Shown: positions 35,771 to 47,892, counted from the stretch's first letter. The stretch: DNA of 64,000 nt from Oscheius sp. JU75 (GCA_037178855.1 JASJZC010000001.1:186001-250000); one strand, 5' to 3'. Notes: generated by a model not told the origin, from the letters alone. A program made the numbers and translations.

Positions 35771-36780
35771 CCAGTTCTTCTGAAAAAATGAAAAAATGAG
35801 AAAAAATGAGATTTTAAGCGAATTTGATGAGAAGAGTTGGGGAAAAGCATAGGATAATTCCAATAACATATCTCTGGGCTACTGTACCTTTTTTTCGACA
35901 AGCAAAAGATGAAAACTAGAATTATTTTGATGAAGAAATGGGTAAAAGAGCTAAACGACTATTGTTGAGAGGATAGCAAGTAAAAAAAGATCCAGTTCTC
36001 AGGATTCTTACAGAAACTGTAGCCATTCAAGATGGATTTGGGCCAATGAAGTGACGTAAAAGACACCAAAAAACATCGTACAAAAGGTTCATCATCAATC
36101 TTTAGATATCTTAGTGGAGTATCACGACTTGGTTTCGACGAAGAAAGCTCAAAACTTTCTTCGATTTTACCACGATTACGCACTTGTATCGACCATTCAA
36201 AGTCGTTTTTACATGGATTCTCTTGCAACCAGAAAAAGGTCCTGTCTCAACACATACCAATCTTGTTTTTTGCTTAAAATTTAACCAAATGAGACAACCA
36301 GACATTCATAAGTTCGTTTCAAGTTTATAGATAGCCCAAGAGCTGGGGTTTGTCATCAAACAAACACATTTGTAGCATGATTTAGTGCGGAAAACGGATA
36401 CATAAGAGCAATAAACAGCTTGTAGAGGCTCGGCAAGACACTTAGTCGTTTTACTACAACTCTGGAGTATTATCCACCGTTCCAATCCTGCTTTTCTTCG
36501 CTCAAAAACTTCCCAAACGTTTTTCAAACATTGTACACTTGTTACAGCTCGTTTTCTATCATAAAATCTTAAAAAATCACAGCAAAAAGAAGTACAGTTG
36601 AGAGAAGAAGACCTTTTTCCAATTCGTTTGGAGACAAAACACAACAATTTCATTTCACATATTATAGACAACAAACTGTACGCATACAGCAGATAGGAAC
36701 GGAGAGATTCTGGCGTGAAAATACCCGGAAGTTATGATAATTTGTATTGAAAACTAGCAGCAGCGGGGGGCTTAGAATCA
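35771..36780. other. Intergenic between two - strand genes
   Basis: Separates the DAXX-like stop (36781) from the TMEM53-like start (35770). Open frames here have no recognisable product. It is long for a nematode operon spacer, so co-transcription is doubtful. Confidence 0.5.
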
Positions 36781-39700
36781 TCAGTCCAGCTCGATGACTT
36801 CGATTTCCTGACTTTTAACCGGCTCCTCAGTTCTGGGACGTTTTGGCGGAGATTGGGAGACTAGAAATGGGTAAACTTTACAAAGAAATTTGAGGAAAAA
36901 CTGACCAGTATCATCCTCTACGGGTTCGAAGACCGTCTTCTCAGAATGTGGACGTTTTGCCGGCTGGGCTTTCTTGTTTTTCACGTCGCTCTCCTCCACC
37001 TCCTCATCGTTCAGATCCACAATTTCCGGCTCCACTTGCGTCTCCAGCCAGTTTCGGACTCGTTTCATCTTCTGGTAATTGGGTTCTTTAGGATTCTTTT
37101 TTTGCATCTTGAGAAATTCAAAGTTTGCGCACCGAATTCAGAGTGTCATACCTAAAACTGCCTTAGAAAAGGTATTCGAGCAGCTAAACCAATGGAAACA
37201 TCATAGAAATAAGCGAATTGACTACCAGTAAGTTGGAAAAATGTGATGCTATGGATCTAAAGTTAACCTTCTCCATTTTTCGCACATTGTAGCGCCATTT
37301 TCTTGGCCAGAAACCAATTTCAGGTACTAAAAGAAGCTCAAAACTCACGTCTTTGTTCGGCGTACCTTCGCCCAAATTTGTTTCGTATTCGAGGCCCTCC
37401 GTCTCGTAGATGACCTCGATTTCGTCTGCGGGACGACAATGGATAAAGTTGTAGACCAGCTCTGTGGTAGTGGTTCCCGTCAGCCACGAGGGCTTCAGCA
37501 GATCTTCCACCTCGACAGGCTCGCTCTCTGTGTCCTCTTCTCTATTCTGTTCCTGCTCATTCTCGTTGTTTTCGAGGAGGCCCGGCGACAGATCGTCTAA
37601 AAATCGGGGCAGTTTTGACTGGGAAAATCGGATTTTCAGCTCAAAAAACCGTTATAAAGATAGTTTGTCGTATTAATTGGGCCAGAAACGTCATTTTTCC
37701 TCCATTTCGTAGCGTTTCTTTGATTTTAAAAGGATGTGTTTAGGGGCTCCTCCTCCCCCTAAACAAAGTTTCAGTTGGTGTATTGGTAAGAGGCGCCAGT
37801 TCGAAACAGACGAACCGGGTTCGATCTTTTTGGCTCAGTCGGTAAGAGAACGGAATGGGTCCCGGAGGTTCTGGGTTCGAACCTTCGGACACTAGAGTAT
37901 GGGTTTTTCAGCATAGCTTAGGTGGTAAGAGGCCGCGCTTGGAATAGCATGACCCTGTGGCTGCCCAAAACTTGTTAATAAGCTTTTTTGAGATCGAAAA
38001 GACATGATAAGGTTCCTAAGGCAAGATTTGCAAGATTTCTTTAGCTTCAAAAGGGTAGTGTATCAGAAATAAACTCACTATGTTCTCCGAGTGACGGTGT
38101 GATTGGGGGCTCCGGCGACAAGTTGATAATCGATCTGATTTCGTCCACCACCTCCATTTGTTCGGCCTTTACGACTTTGCTCGTTTGCGGTTGCGATCCG
38201 TCTTCTGCTATTACTTTGATCAAAAAATCATAAAGTAGGTAAAACATACCGGATTCCAGAACAACTTCATCCCTGTTCTCCTCGAAGAAAACAACGTCGC
38301 TGTTGTTACCGTCATCGGATAGCAGGGACGCGTAGTCATCATCCTCTTTGACTTCATTGCTGCTCCTGACCGTCGGACGAGTTTGGGCTGGAAAGGAGAC
38401 GTAATAGTAATGTTTAAAGGGACAGTTCAGTTGCGAGTGAACACGGTTTTCAAGTCTGGTAACGCAACGAACTACAATACGCTTGATTTGCAGTTTTTGG
38501 TGCTTTACATCCATATTCTTGGTTTCTAGGTATGTTTAAACGATTTAGGGCCAAATCCTGCCCGAGAATAGTCTAATTTGACCGAAAAATTACTGAGAAA
38601 ACTAAGAAAATGAGACAAAAAAGCACCGAGTCCATATGCGGTAAAATCAGCATTTCGTCGATATTCTTCTTTTGTTTCCGCAATTTTTCGGTTAAAGTTG
38701 ACTGTTCTGGGGCAAAATTTGATCCTGAATCGATTAAACACACTTAGAAACCAGGTATATATAAGCACCGAAAAACTGCAAATCAAGCTTATTCAGGGTG
38801 GTTCGTTGCGGGACTCGATTTGAAAGCGCGTTTTATGGATGTAAAGCACCGAAAAAAGTCGTGCACCCATGAACCTATGGAGCTGTCCCTTTACAGGTTT
38901 AATGAATGAAAATTCCAACTAAAAAACCTACCATTAGACTTTTTAGGCTGGGCAGGCTTTCTGAGAGGACGAGACGGTGGCTGCTGTTGCTGTCCCGATT
39001 CGCCTTCGTCTTCGAGAAAATTGTCCATGACGGCATCACGAATTATTTTCTCAACTTTTTCGTCAGTTTCGTCGTCCTCCTCCTCCTCCTCATCGTTGTC
39101 ATCACTTTCGACTTCGGCACTGCCCTCCACGCTGTCCTCTTCCTCCTCGAGCTGCAACTTTTCGGCACTCTGATCGGCGGCAAACTGCTGACGAGCAATG
39201 GCCAGGGAGAGCGGAGCAGCTGCTTCCTCGATCTTCTCGGAATTAAGTTTGGCAATTTCTGAAAATTGGAAAGGAGTTTGGCGGGAAAGAATCAATTTCG
39301 AAGGGAGAGAGTGAAAAACTTTTTGAACAGACTATTTTGGGAAAAATTGAAGTTCGGCAGCGTGTCTCAGTCGGTAAGAGGATGGACTGAAGCCTGGGTT
39401 TGATCATCCTTTTACCAACTAGATTTTCCGCTGGAAAAGAGGATTAAAAACCTACCTTCATCATTGAGATAGCTCTCAAACATGGCCTGCGGATGTCCGT
39501 AACGAGTCCTCGTGACTTGGCTTTTGTTGACCGTAATGATCTTGATGAGGAGCTCCGTCCAGGCATTCGATTCCTTGCTCGGCAGGCTTGACTTGCCCTT
39601 CTCTTTGATTTCCTGCTCGCGCAAAACTCGAATCATTCGGGCAATATGACCGGGAGTGAGAAACCTAAATTCTTAGTTGTTTTCCAATAAAGATATACGT

Positions 39701-40821
39701 GACTAACATGCTGGCAAAGTTGGTTCGTTCGGACACCTGCTTCTTCGTAAGCTCTTGGGATAGAAGCTCGTCAAGTATGGGGTGGCCGGATCCCTTGAAA
39801 ACGATTGGAGGTCTCTTGCCTTTCAGTCTGAAAATTCGAATTCAATAGTGGAAATCAATAGTATTTTGGTCAAACACTGTTTCATATTCGGTCACTCGAA
39901 AATGAACGTAAATTAATGATTAGAAGATCCTAGGCTCAGTTGACAACCAGAACAGATTTAGAGTCAAATCTATTTAAATTCTCACATTCTTGTCCCGATT
40001 TCTCGGCTCTTCGCTTCTTTTTAATTTTTCTCTTCGTTTTCTTTTCATAGGTACTTAATAAGACTAATATTCAACCAGTGGTCTTCCTGTTCTACCAGAC
40101 ATAACAAGGCCGATATTAACAAGATTTCGGTATAGTGGTCGCTCGCTGTTTAGAACGGAGTCGTTAGTGCATATATTTACGTTGTTCCCGAATGGTGCAG
40201 TCGTTTAGACGACTGAATGCCGAGCAATAGGGCCCGAGTTCTATTCTCCGAACTTGAAAACATGACTGCTTTGAGAGAATCAGAGGAATAGATTTAAAAC
40301 TGAACCATTCGGAGCAATTTCAACCCATTTTCAGGCTGTCCCTGAGTGTAGGTGGCCCGACTTCGATTCCCCAACTTAAAAATGACTTTCTTCAAGCATT
40401 TTTGTTCCAAGCGGTCTAAGAGCTCGCAATACGTTAATTCACGACTATTTACTCTAGAAAAAAACGACAAAACTTACGCTTGTAGCACCTCCTCGTCTAA
40501 TTCCCCAACTCCCAGTTCGGCTAGTTTGCGAATAGTATTCAACAGGGCATCGGAGACATGGAAAAGAAATCTTCCCGCAAACACAACTCAAATTTACCTT
40601 TCTTTCCAACTCGAAACAGCGTTCCTCCTCGGCATCATCGTCCCCGATCTCGCGCTCCTCCAGCTCCGAGATTTTTTTGCGTAGCCTCTGAAAACTTTTT
40701 TTTTTCAGAGAAAAACAGGGAGGTTGACCTCTTCAAGGTTCAAAAGCTTCTGGATTCTTTTGAGCTCCGCGTCAGAGCGAGGAGCCGGAGCAGGATCAGC
40801 CGGCACTTCTTCATCGGCCAT
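36781..40821 (-). CDS. DAXX-like nuclear protein (histone-binding-like helices, acidic region, C-terminal SIM)
   Basis: Coding order: 40821-40729, 40687-40598, about 40540-40478, 39827-39708, 39664-39456, 39258-38932, 38387-38250, 38204-38079, 37596-37349, 37107-36906, 36860-36781; about 565 residues. The helical start (RIQKLLNLEERLRKKISELE, then EREIGDDDAEEE) resembles the first helix of the DAXX histone H3.3-binding domain. It continues with IRKLAELG and FKGSGHPILDELLS in the DAXX order. A long Asp/Glu region follows (residues ~270-300), and the protein ends in EIEVIELD, a SUMO-interaction-type motif as in DAXX. KRPHSEK and PPKRPRTEE look like nuclear localisation signals. All junctions close in frame except exon 2 to 3, where no AG acceptor in the right phase exists. 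Known family role is an H3.3 chaperone with ATRX; here that is inferred from layout and weak similarity. Confidence 0.55.
37775..37970 (+). repeat. Cluster of three tRNA-derived remnants in a DAXX-like intron
   Basis: Three degraded units: GGTGTATTGGTAAGAGGCG with GGGTTCGATC (37782-37828); TTGGCTCAGTCGGTAAGAG with TTCTGGGTTCGAACC (37829-37890); and AGCTTAGGTGGTAAGAGG (37914-37965). Others in this gene's introns are at 39361-39410 and in the intron 39828-40477 (40193-40258). No cloverleaf closes. Confidence 0.5.
38414..38893. repeat. Foldback (inverted-repeat) element, copy 2
   Basis: Left end TTTAAAGGGACAG and right end CTGTCCCTTTA are inverted. Inner arms carry ACGCAACGAAC against GTTCGTTGCG. 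It shares TCGATTAAACACACTTA with copy 3 and the matching inverted core with copy 1, and CGTGCACCCATG near its right end with copy 1. It sits in a DAXX-like intron (38388-38931). Non-coding, probably a MITE. Confidence 0.75.
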
Positions 40822-42401
40822 TTTAAATTTTTGGCTGAAAAATATGGGTTAGAGTGAGGAAAGTATGAGAAAGTAGAGCGTATAAACGGGAAAAATGGGC
40901 TAAAATTGCTACAAAACTTTCGGGGACCATTTGACACAACTTTTCAGCATCTAACAGTAATTCTCTGTCCTAAAATGCTGTAGAGCCAAGGACTAACATC
41001 GTGAGGCAGGGAATATGGCTTTTGGCATCGAAAAATGTAGGCAGACAGATGTTTCAATGCTTAAGTATCAAGAATATAACTTCATAAACATAAAAATCGG
41101 CAGAGGAATACAAAAATGGGAGTTTTACGATGTTAAATAGAGTAGAAGCGATGAGAAACTGAGAAGTAGGGTACTTTCAACAGTGGAAGCTTTCCCGACC
41201 CCGAAACAGGCTGCTTATCTTCCGTAGTGGAATGAAAAAAAGAAGCATTAATGTATCAATCGAAAAAATGAGAAAACGACATGAAGATGGACCTCCCGTT
41301 CGGAGTTGTGCACGGAAATGGGGCGTCGGTGAGAAAATGGTGCAACGAATTCACAATTAACAGCTTCGTTTCTCCTTATTTCCCACGCAAACGTGTTTTC
41401 GGGTAAAATACTAAGTAGAAGCAGAGCAATCGACCAATTCCCTCATTCTCAAACAGAAATCTTGCTGTCTTATCACGCTTACATCAGTTTTTATGTCTAA
41501 TTCAGGCCACAACTTTTTATAACTGTTCTAGCCTATAAGGCACACATTTTTAGCAATAAAAACCACAATAACCGGACAAGAAATCGGTAAAATAGAAGAG
41601 GAAAAAAATTGGTAATAGTTCGGCGGGTGACCCCCTTCGTTCAAAAAATATGGTAGTCGGCCCCCTTCGTCCGTAAACGGGGTTTCTAGCGTATATCACT
41701 CATTTTTTTAGTTTCTAACCGCGTTTATTAAATTCAGCAGAAGTGATAACTCCTTGGAACATGAAAACAGCCCAATAAGAGCAGAGGAAGAAAGCGCGCC
41801 AAAAATTCCAAAGAAGCCTGCCCGAACTATTACCAAAAGATATCAAGACACGTACATATTACTTCCAAAACTAACCTGGAAAAAAGAAAACGATGTTGTT
41901 ACAGTTAATAAGACATAAGTGACTGGAAATGCAGAGATATGAACAGAAAATAACTCACAAGAACAAGTCTGCTGGTTTGAAATAGCTATACGACGTCAGT
42001 AAGCTCGTGTTTAGGGGGAATTTATCCTTCAGAACTTTTATCCTGTGGGCGTTACAGTAGGATTAGAATCTTGTAAACACCTTAGGCAGATTGTAGGAGG
42101 AGTAAATATTGTCAAGGAAACTCTTGTCATTTCCAGAGATCGGAGAGAGAGACAGCGACAGAGGAACAGAGAGAAAGAAACAGAGGGACAGAGGGACAGA
42201 GACAGTTTATCTTCTCCATTATTTCTTTGCATCCTTCCAAAGCCCCTTGTTTTTTCCAGAAAGACCAAGACATATTACCTGCCACTCCAACCTTGGCCCG
42301 TGGTAATGAGGGGGCGGAGTCTGGGTCTCCTTTTTCGGGTCAATAGACAGATTGTTACACCAACATTACGCTCCTTTTCTACTCCCAAAACAACCAGAAA
42401 A
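40822..42401. other. Intergenic between divergent DAXX-like and PCBD genes
   Basis: Both flanking genes start at the edges, so promoters lie here. It holds a near-duplicate pair of GGCCCCCTTCGT-type segments at 41636-41670 and a GACAGA tract at 42145-42205. A 30-codon frame at 41268-41360 resembles a transposase-type helix-turn-helix but stands alone. Confidence 0.5.
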
Positions 42402-43507
42402 ATGGTTAGTTTCCCCCATTTTCAGAAGGAATCACGGGTTTCAGAGCTTGACCGATGACCAGAGAAAGGAATTCCTTCAGCCCCTCTTGGGCAAGGGCTG
42501 GAAGCTGACCGAAGGCCGGGATGCCATCCAGAAAGAGTTCAAGTTCGGTGATTTCAACGAGGCCTTCGGTTTCATGAGTCGCGTGGCCCTCAAAGCCGAA
42601 AAGATGGACCACCATCCGGAATGGTTCAACGTCTACAACAAGGTAGCAAGAAGAAAAATGCTTATTGCGCCAAGGACGCTCTCCTGATAGCGTAAATTGA
42701 CCATTTGGTGACGGGAAAAAGTCTGCAAAGGTCCATATATTGAAGGGCTACCTGATAAGAGCGAGCAATAGGCTTGGTCCGGATGTCTTGAGGTTGGTCA
42801 TGTGATACCGCAACTTTTGGAGCGAAGAATGCTTTTTCCGAAAACATAGTTTTGCCGGAAAATCGCGTTTTGATCTCGTTATGGTCCTGAAGACTTAATT
42901 CCAAGCCAAAATGCGATATTTAAGACAATACGGCCTATGTTTCGGACCTAAAGAGTGATTTTTTTTACTTTGTGATGTTCTGCAAAGTTGTAGATGTATA
43001 CAACTTTTTAGAACATCACAACGCTAAAAATCCACTTCCTGGACCCGAAAAAAGTTATTCCTTTTAGTAGCTTGGGCTCGCCAGCCCGTGTCGGAACCAT
43101 ATCATCTCACCGGGGTCAGATCCCTATATAGTTCGCCCCGCCACTTCAAGTCAGCTTTCGAGCTCAAGTGATCGCATGGGTGGTACCTAAAACCCGCGTT
43201 TATCGCAGACCATGTTCGTTGTAGAACGAGTCTAACGAAGTAGCTTCGAGAGTGGTCTGCGAAAAATGCGCATTTTGGAGGAAATAGGACTCCAGTCTGA
43301 CGTTTTGTCAGACTGGAGTCCCTTTTTCTATGGGTCACTCTTTCTAAATGATAATACCGGTTCCGCTTAAAAGACGTCAAGTATTTTCACAAGGCTTCAA
43401 CAGATATAATCTCTTTATAGGTCGACATCACCCTGAGCTCTCACGACGTCAATGGACTCTCACAGCGTGATATCACGCTGGCTAATTTCATTGAGAAGGC
43501 TCTGTAG
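42402..43507 (+). CDS. Pterin-4a-carbinolamine dehydratase (PCBD/DCoH)
   Basis: Dehydrates 4a-hydroxytetrahydrobiopterin to recycle the cofactor of aromatic amino acid hydroxylases. Exons: 42402-42404 (only the ATG), 42445-42642, 43421-43507; 95 residues, the normal size of the family. Family signature [19 protein letters not shown] contains the catalytic histidine pair, followed by FNVYNKV and [13 protein letters not shown]. Splitting the start codon from the rest by a 40-base intron is forced by frame: GTTAGT donor after ATG and TTTCAG before AGC TTG. The second intron (778 bases) contains copy 3 of the dispersed repeat. The stop is 297 bases from the convergent Regnase stop. Confidence 0.93.
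42920..43321 (+). repeat. Dispersed ~450-bp repeat, copy 3 (partial)
   Basis: Matches copies 1 and 2 from about ATCACAACGCTAAAAATCC (43014) to the AATGCGCATTTTGGAG end (43280). Its 5' part diverges and contains an inverted pair, GATGTTCTGCAAAGTTGTA against TACAACTTTTTAGAACATC (42974-43019). It lies sense-oriented in the second PCBD intron. Confidence 0.8.
43287..43321. repeat. Perfect 15-bp hairpin followed by a T run
   Basis: GGACTCCAGTCTGAC and its exact complement GTCAGACTGGAGTCC flank the loop GTTTT, followed by CTTTTTC. The layout resembles a Pol III style stop after a hairpin, at the end of repeat copy 3. Copies 1 and 2 lack it. Confidence 0.7.
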
Positions 43508-43804
43508 GAGAATTAATAAAGATTTCGAGCTGTCTGTCTCCCTGTCTTTCTCCTTCTCTTCAAGGATGTTTAGAACAACGACTTCATTAATCAAGTCAAT
43601 ACAGACTTACACTGTGCATAGCCGAGTGTTTCTCTCCACAAAAAGAACATAACTGGACAACACATTAGAACTACTGAATATGCTAGCAGGACACGGGGGA
43701 TTTTGAATCGCAAAAAGATTCTACAAATTGTAATTTTTGCGCGGCTGTAATTGGGCGCAAAAGTTTGAAAGAAAATCACATAGGACTTTGAAAAAAAAAA
43801 TGGA

Positions 43805-46800
43805 TTATTTGAAGCTCCGACCGATGGCGATGATGTGCTCGCAGAGGACTTGGGAGGATGTTTCTTCCGGATGGGCCGCCATTACTGCCATGACTGCTGC
43901 CTGAAATTGGAGAGTCTTAACAGTTCGTTAGTATCTCTGTCTCAGTCACTGTAACTGTCTCTCTGTCTCTCCCTGACTCACCTCCGGGAATAGTTGACAC
44001 AAATTGAACTGTATTCGTGCTCTTTCCTGATCCAGTGTGGTTCCTGCAGCACACGGTCCATTAGAGATCATCGGTCCCACACTCAGTTCCGACTGTCCCC
44101 AGATTGCAGTACTTGGAGCGTACAGATGTCCCATATCTTCTCGACTACCCATCCTCCGGGCGATTGGAACCGACTGATTTCGGCCAACCTGCTGATGCAT
44201 ATACTGTTGCTGGATTGAGAGCTGGTAGGGACGATTGTACGGATTGTTCTCCTGATTCGCATAAATGGCTTCGGTGTTCAGGGATTGGGTTCTAGCCACA
44301 GGGCAGTGACTGCCTCGGAGCCGCTCGTATTGCATGGATGGTCGGGAAGAGACAGGCCTCTTCTGGTTCTTTTCCTTCATTAGTCGCTCTGTGACACTGA
44401 CATGGACGCCGTTTGGTCGCTCCGGATGGTAGTATCTGGAAAATACAGTTAGTCCATTCTTGTCACTGTCTCTCTGCCTCATTGTCTCTTTGCCTCTCCG
44501 TCTCGCTGTCTCTCTCAATGGCTCAATATTGGTCTTCCAATCTCTCTATCTAATATTCTTACCAATATGTCTTCTCATAACCCCATAGTCTTCCCGACCT
44601 CATATAAACCCGTGACTCACTTGCATTTATTTCCATAGGTGCATTTCCTCGCATAAGGACAGAGCTGTGTGGCCTGGACAGGTGGATTCTTGGATAGGAA
44701 TTGGTCGAGATTCGGTCCATGACGTCCTAATGGATCATCCGGTGGCATAAACCTGCAATTTGGTCCCTTGTCTCATGCAAGAACACGTGATTTTTTTTAG
44801 GCTTTATAGCCTTCCTCTACCACCCCCTGGAATGAGATCATTCTTTCGGTGATAAGATCGAAGAGGAGAGAGCCATTTTGGGCATCTTTCGTTCGGGTTC
44901 GGAAAGATCAAAAAATCAATAAAGTGAAGGCGTAGAATTTGAGTTCGGGAGGTTTGGTCAGCAATCTAGTTACTTAGCCACTGAGCTATAAAGGAAAGTT
45001 GTCTGAGCTATAATGACTGCAGTTGGGGGGAACGTTACCATGAATTTCAGAAAAGAATGGTTATCGATATTTTAGTGTCTCTCGACGAACCTGCCATCGA
45101 CGAAACTGTACATGAGAAGTCTCTGCTCGACCAGTTTCGCGTATTGCGGATTCTCGCGAACCAGATCCCGATACTCGTCGTTGGACACAATAACGGCCTC
45201 CTTTTCCTCAGCCGTCTTGAGGATATAGCGATCGTCGTGACAGACAATCCGACGTCCGTTTACGCGACGCGACGGCGTCCAAACGATGAAACCTTGCTGG
45301 TCGAGTTCAGCCAAGACGTGCTGATCGGTTATGGGACAGTCAGCTCGGGCTGATTCGCGCCTTAAACTATGAATTGTGAAGGACCTGGACCAAAAATACC
45401 TGAACTGGGGGATAAACACGATAATGTCTTGATGACCCCGATTCAGGAAGAATTCCACGCAGTCGCGGATCCCGGCACAGGAGAAGACCTCCTTTCTGCC
45501 GTGCCTGAAAGTTTGATATTATGCTAGATGGTACGGGTGAGAACAGGGAGAAGAGGTCATGGAAAAGCAAACGGTTCCAAATAGGTCCGAGGTCTTTCGG
45601 CCGTCTCTCTGTCTTGTTTGACCGCACTCACTGGGAGGCAAAAAGGACTCCAGCACAAAGAGAGCTGGGCTCATGCGTCGCCGGCAGAAAAAAACTTGGA
45701 GGCACACGGTTTTCACAAAGATTAAGAGAGACAGAGAGACAGAAAGACAGAAAGACTAAGGGCAGAGAGACAGAGAGACAAAGACCTCATCAAAACAGCT
45801 TTCAAAGCAAGGGGGTCAAGAGCTGGACAGTCCTGTTGACACAGGCAGAAAAGAGCAACTGGAAACAGACGGACGACTGGGTCAGAGAGAGTGAGAGAGA
45901 ACGAAATGGCGTGGCTGGACAAACAAGCTTGTTCCAGGACTGGACATGCGGGAACAGAAGACCAGAGAGACGGTGCTCAGTGGTCAACAGAAAGTCTGCA
46001 ACAAAACTCACGTCATGGCAATATTAGAGCCGTCAATGACAATGGATCGGAGCTGCTGCTCTCCAGAAGTGGTTGTGCTGCTGACAGACTGACTCCAGGG
46101 TCTGGACAGCTCACCAGCTTTTCCCAGCTTGACCAACTCGGCCAGTACCCTATCCTGACCCACATCCGGACCAATTCGACACAGTACATGGCTCAGCTGC
46201 TCCTCCGAATAGCCCAAACTCCTCGCAAAGTTTATCAGCTCAGCTGGTGCCTGAGACGTCGGTGTCACAGCATCCGGAGTCTCATCTAAAAATGCCAGCT
46301 TGGACTTTAGAATACCGGGAATCGGGCCTGATAATGGGATTAGGGGGTTGTGCGGGAACAGAGTTCAAGGAATGGCTTCCACCTTCTAAGCCTCGCGTGG
46401 TTACCAGAAACGGGGGCAGAAGCCATAGAACGGGGAGAAGGATAAGGGAGCCAAAAATAACAATGAGCTACCGTAGCCCTTGAACACTCGCTAGATATTA
46501 GTATTTTCTCTGTCTCTTTTCCTCAAGCATCTGACGCAAGAAAACAAATTCTTTGCTCCAGCTGCGCCTTGACCATAACAATTTTATAGGCTACGATGTG
46601 GCGGAAGCCTGATATTAGGGAAGTAGCCGGCGTGTTATAGCCTTGTAGCCTCGTAACCTACCTAGCCTCAAGGTGCTAAGATTGGTTTCCACTGTACTCA
46701 AGGCATCACTGCTCTCTCGACTCAACGAAGGATGACTCTCTTCTGAGCAAGAACTGTAGCAACTGTCAATTTCGCTTCCATTCAGTTTCGGATCAACCAA

Positions 46801-46854
46801 GAGTGGTTCTCCTCTTGTGACTCGTCTCAGGGGCGGGTGGACCCTCCCTGACAT
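43805..46854 (-). CDS. Regnase-type NYN ribonuclease with CCCH finger (REGE-1/ZC3H12 family)
   Basis: Endoribonuclease that cleaves stem-loops in target 3' UTRs; REGE-1 is the C. elegans member. Coding order: 46854-46662, 46285-46012, 45504-45400, 45360-45091, 44752-44621, 44435-43982, 43900-43805; all in frame, 507 residues. An N-terminal UBA-like helical region spans about 70-110 ([20 protein letters not shown]). The NYN/PIN nuclease domain starts at [11 protein letters not shown] with Asp149, and continues with [19 protein letters not shown] and VSNDEYRD, supplying the acidic residues. The CCCH finger is [17 protein letters not shown] (C-x5-C-x5-C-x3-H), followed by [15 protein letters not shown] as in ZC3H12A. 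The C-terminus carries the short helical segment [10 protein letters not shown] of the family. The ATG follows TTTTCAG by four bases, suggesting trans-splicing. Confidence 0.93.
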
Positions 46855-47861
46855 TTTTCTGAAAATTGTAATTTTTGAGAGAAGAGACAAGAGTGGAGGG
46901 CGAGAGTATACAGGATCACTGCAAGTGATTCTCGGGGATTGGCTTAGGATTAGGATGGAGAGAGCCAGGAGGTGGGGCCTGATTCAAGGAAAATCCTGTG
47001 GGGAAAATATGAAAATTAATTTGCACGAATAATCTGACTCTATCTCTCTGTCTCTCTGTCTCACAGAGTACTCTGAGCACAAACTGTTCGAAAAATTTAA
47101 GAAATGGCAACAGGTGTAGAGACTAATCCAGTTGCAGTAATTCTATCCCGCCCCATGTCCTCCTACAATTTTTTACTAGAAGATCATTAAAACGCCCGTA
47201 AGAAACTCTGGAAAACAGAGAAAAAGTACGAAGAGAGGAGCAGGAAATCAACTTAACAACCGACGTCAAAAAGAAAGCGGATTTCCGGAAGACTGTCAGA
47301 AACACATTAACTTTGACAAGAGGAAATTAAACAAAACATATGAGAAGCCGTCATTTCTACCAAAACATGTTTGAAAAAATTGATCGACCGAGTCGAAATT
47401 GGTTGGGAATACATAGATATTAGAAAAACTTAGAGGCTCTAGCATACGTGGACTGCAAACTTATAGAAAGTGGAAAACAAGAAGGTTATTTTTTGCAGAT
47501 GAGGCTAATTTGTAAAAGACGTCTAAAGACACATGTCAACTCTAAACTAGGGTAAGTTTCTGTAGCCTTTTTCTGTCAAGTATTAGCCTAGATTAGAGTT
47601 GACAAGACGAGTCAGGACATTTCAAGTTACAAAATGATCACTGACAGTGAAGGTGCTCTGTCAGGTGTGTAAGCGACTGGTAACTTACAGTAGTTTTATG
47701 CTGACTTTGTCTAGTAGTAGCAGAGTTTAATAATTGGATCCCGAAGAAAAAAATCAGTAACAGAATTTTGTTACAAAACACTGTAAATAGCATGGTCTGT
47801 ACTGACTACAGTAATAAGTTAGCTTCTTCTACAACTTTAAAACGTGCCTATGCACAATATT

Positions 47862-47888
<27 letters not shown>
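47862..47888. repeat. 27-base homopolymer of G
   Basis: An unbroken run of 27 G. It could form a G-quadruplex, but a run this long is also a common place for assembly error. Confidence 0.95.

Positions 47889-47892
<4 letters not shown>

Noticed and set aside
39043-39262. Alternative frames over the acidic exon of the DAXX-like gene
   Set aside because: Shadows of the Glu/Asp-rich coding frame (Phe/Leu/Val-rich on +, Arg-rich on -).
46008-46289. Long + strand frames opposite the Regnase exons
   Set aside because: They are antisense shadows; the - strand frame carries the NYN and UBA-like motifs and closes with correct splice phases.
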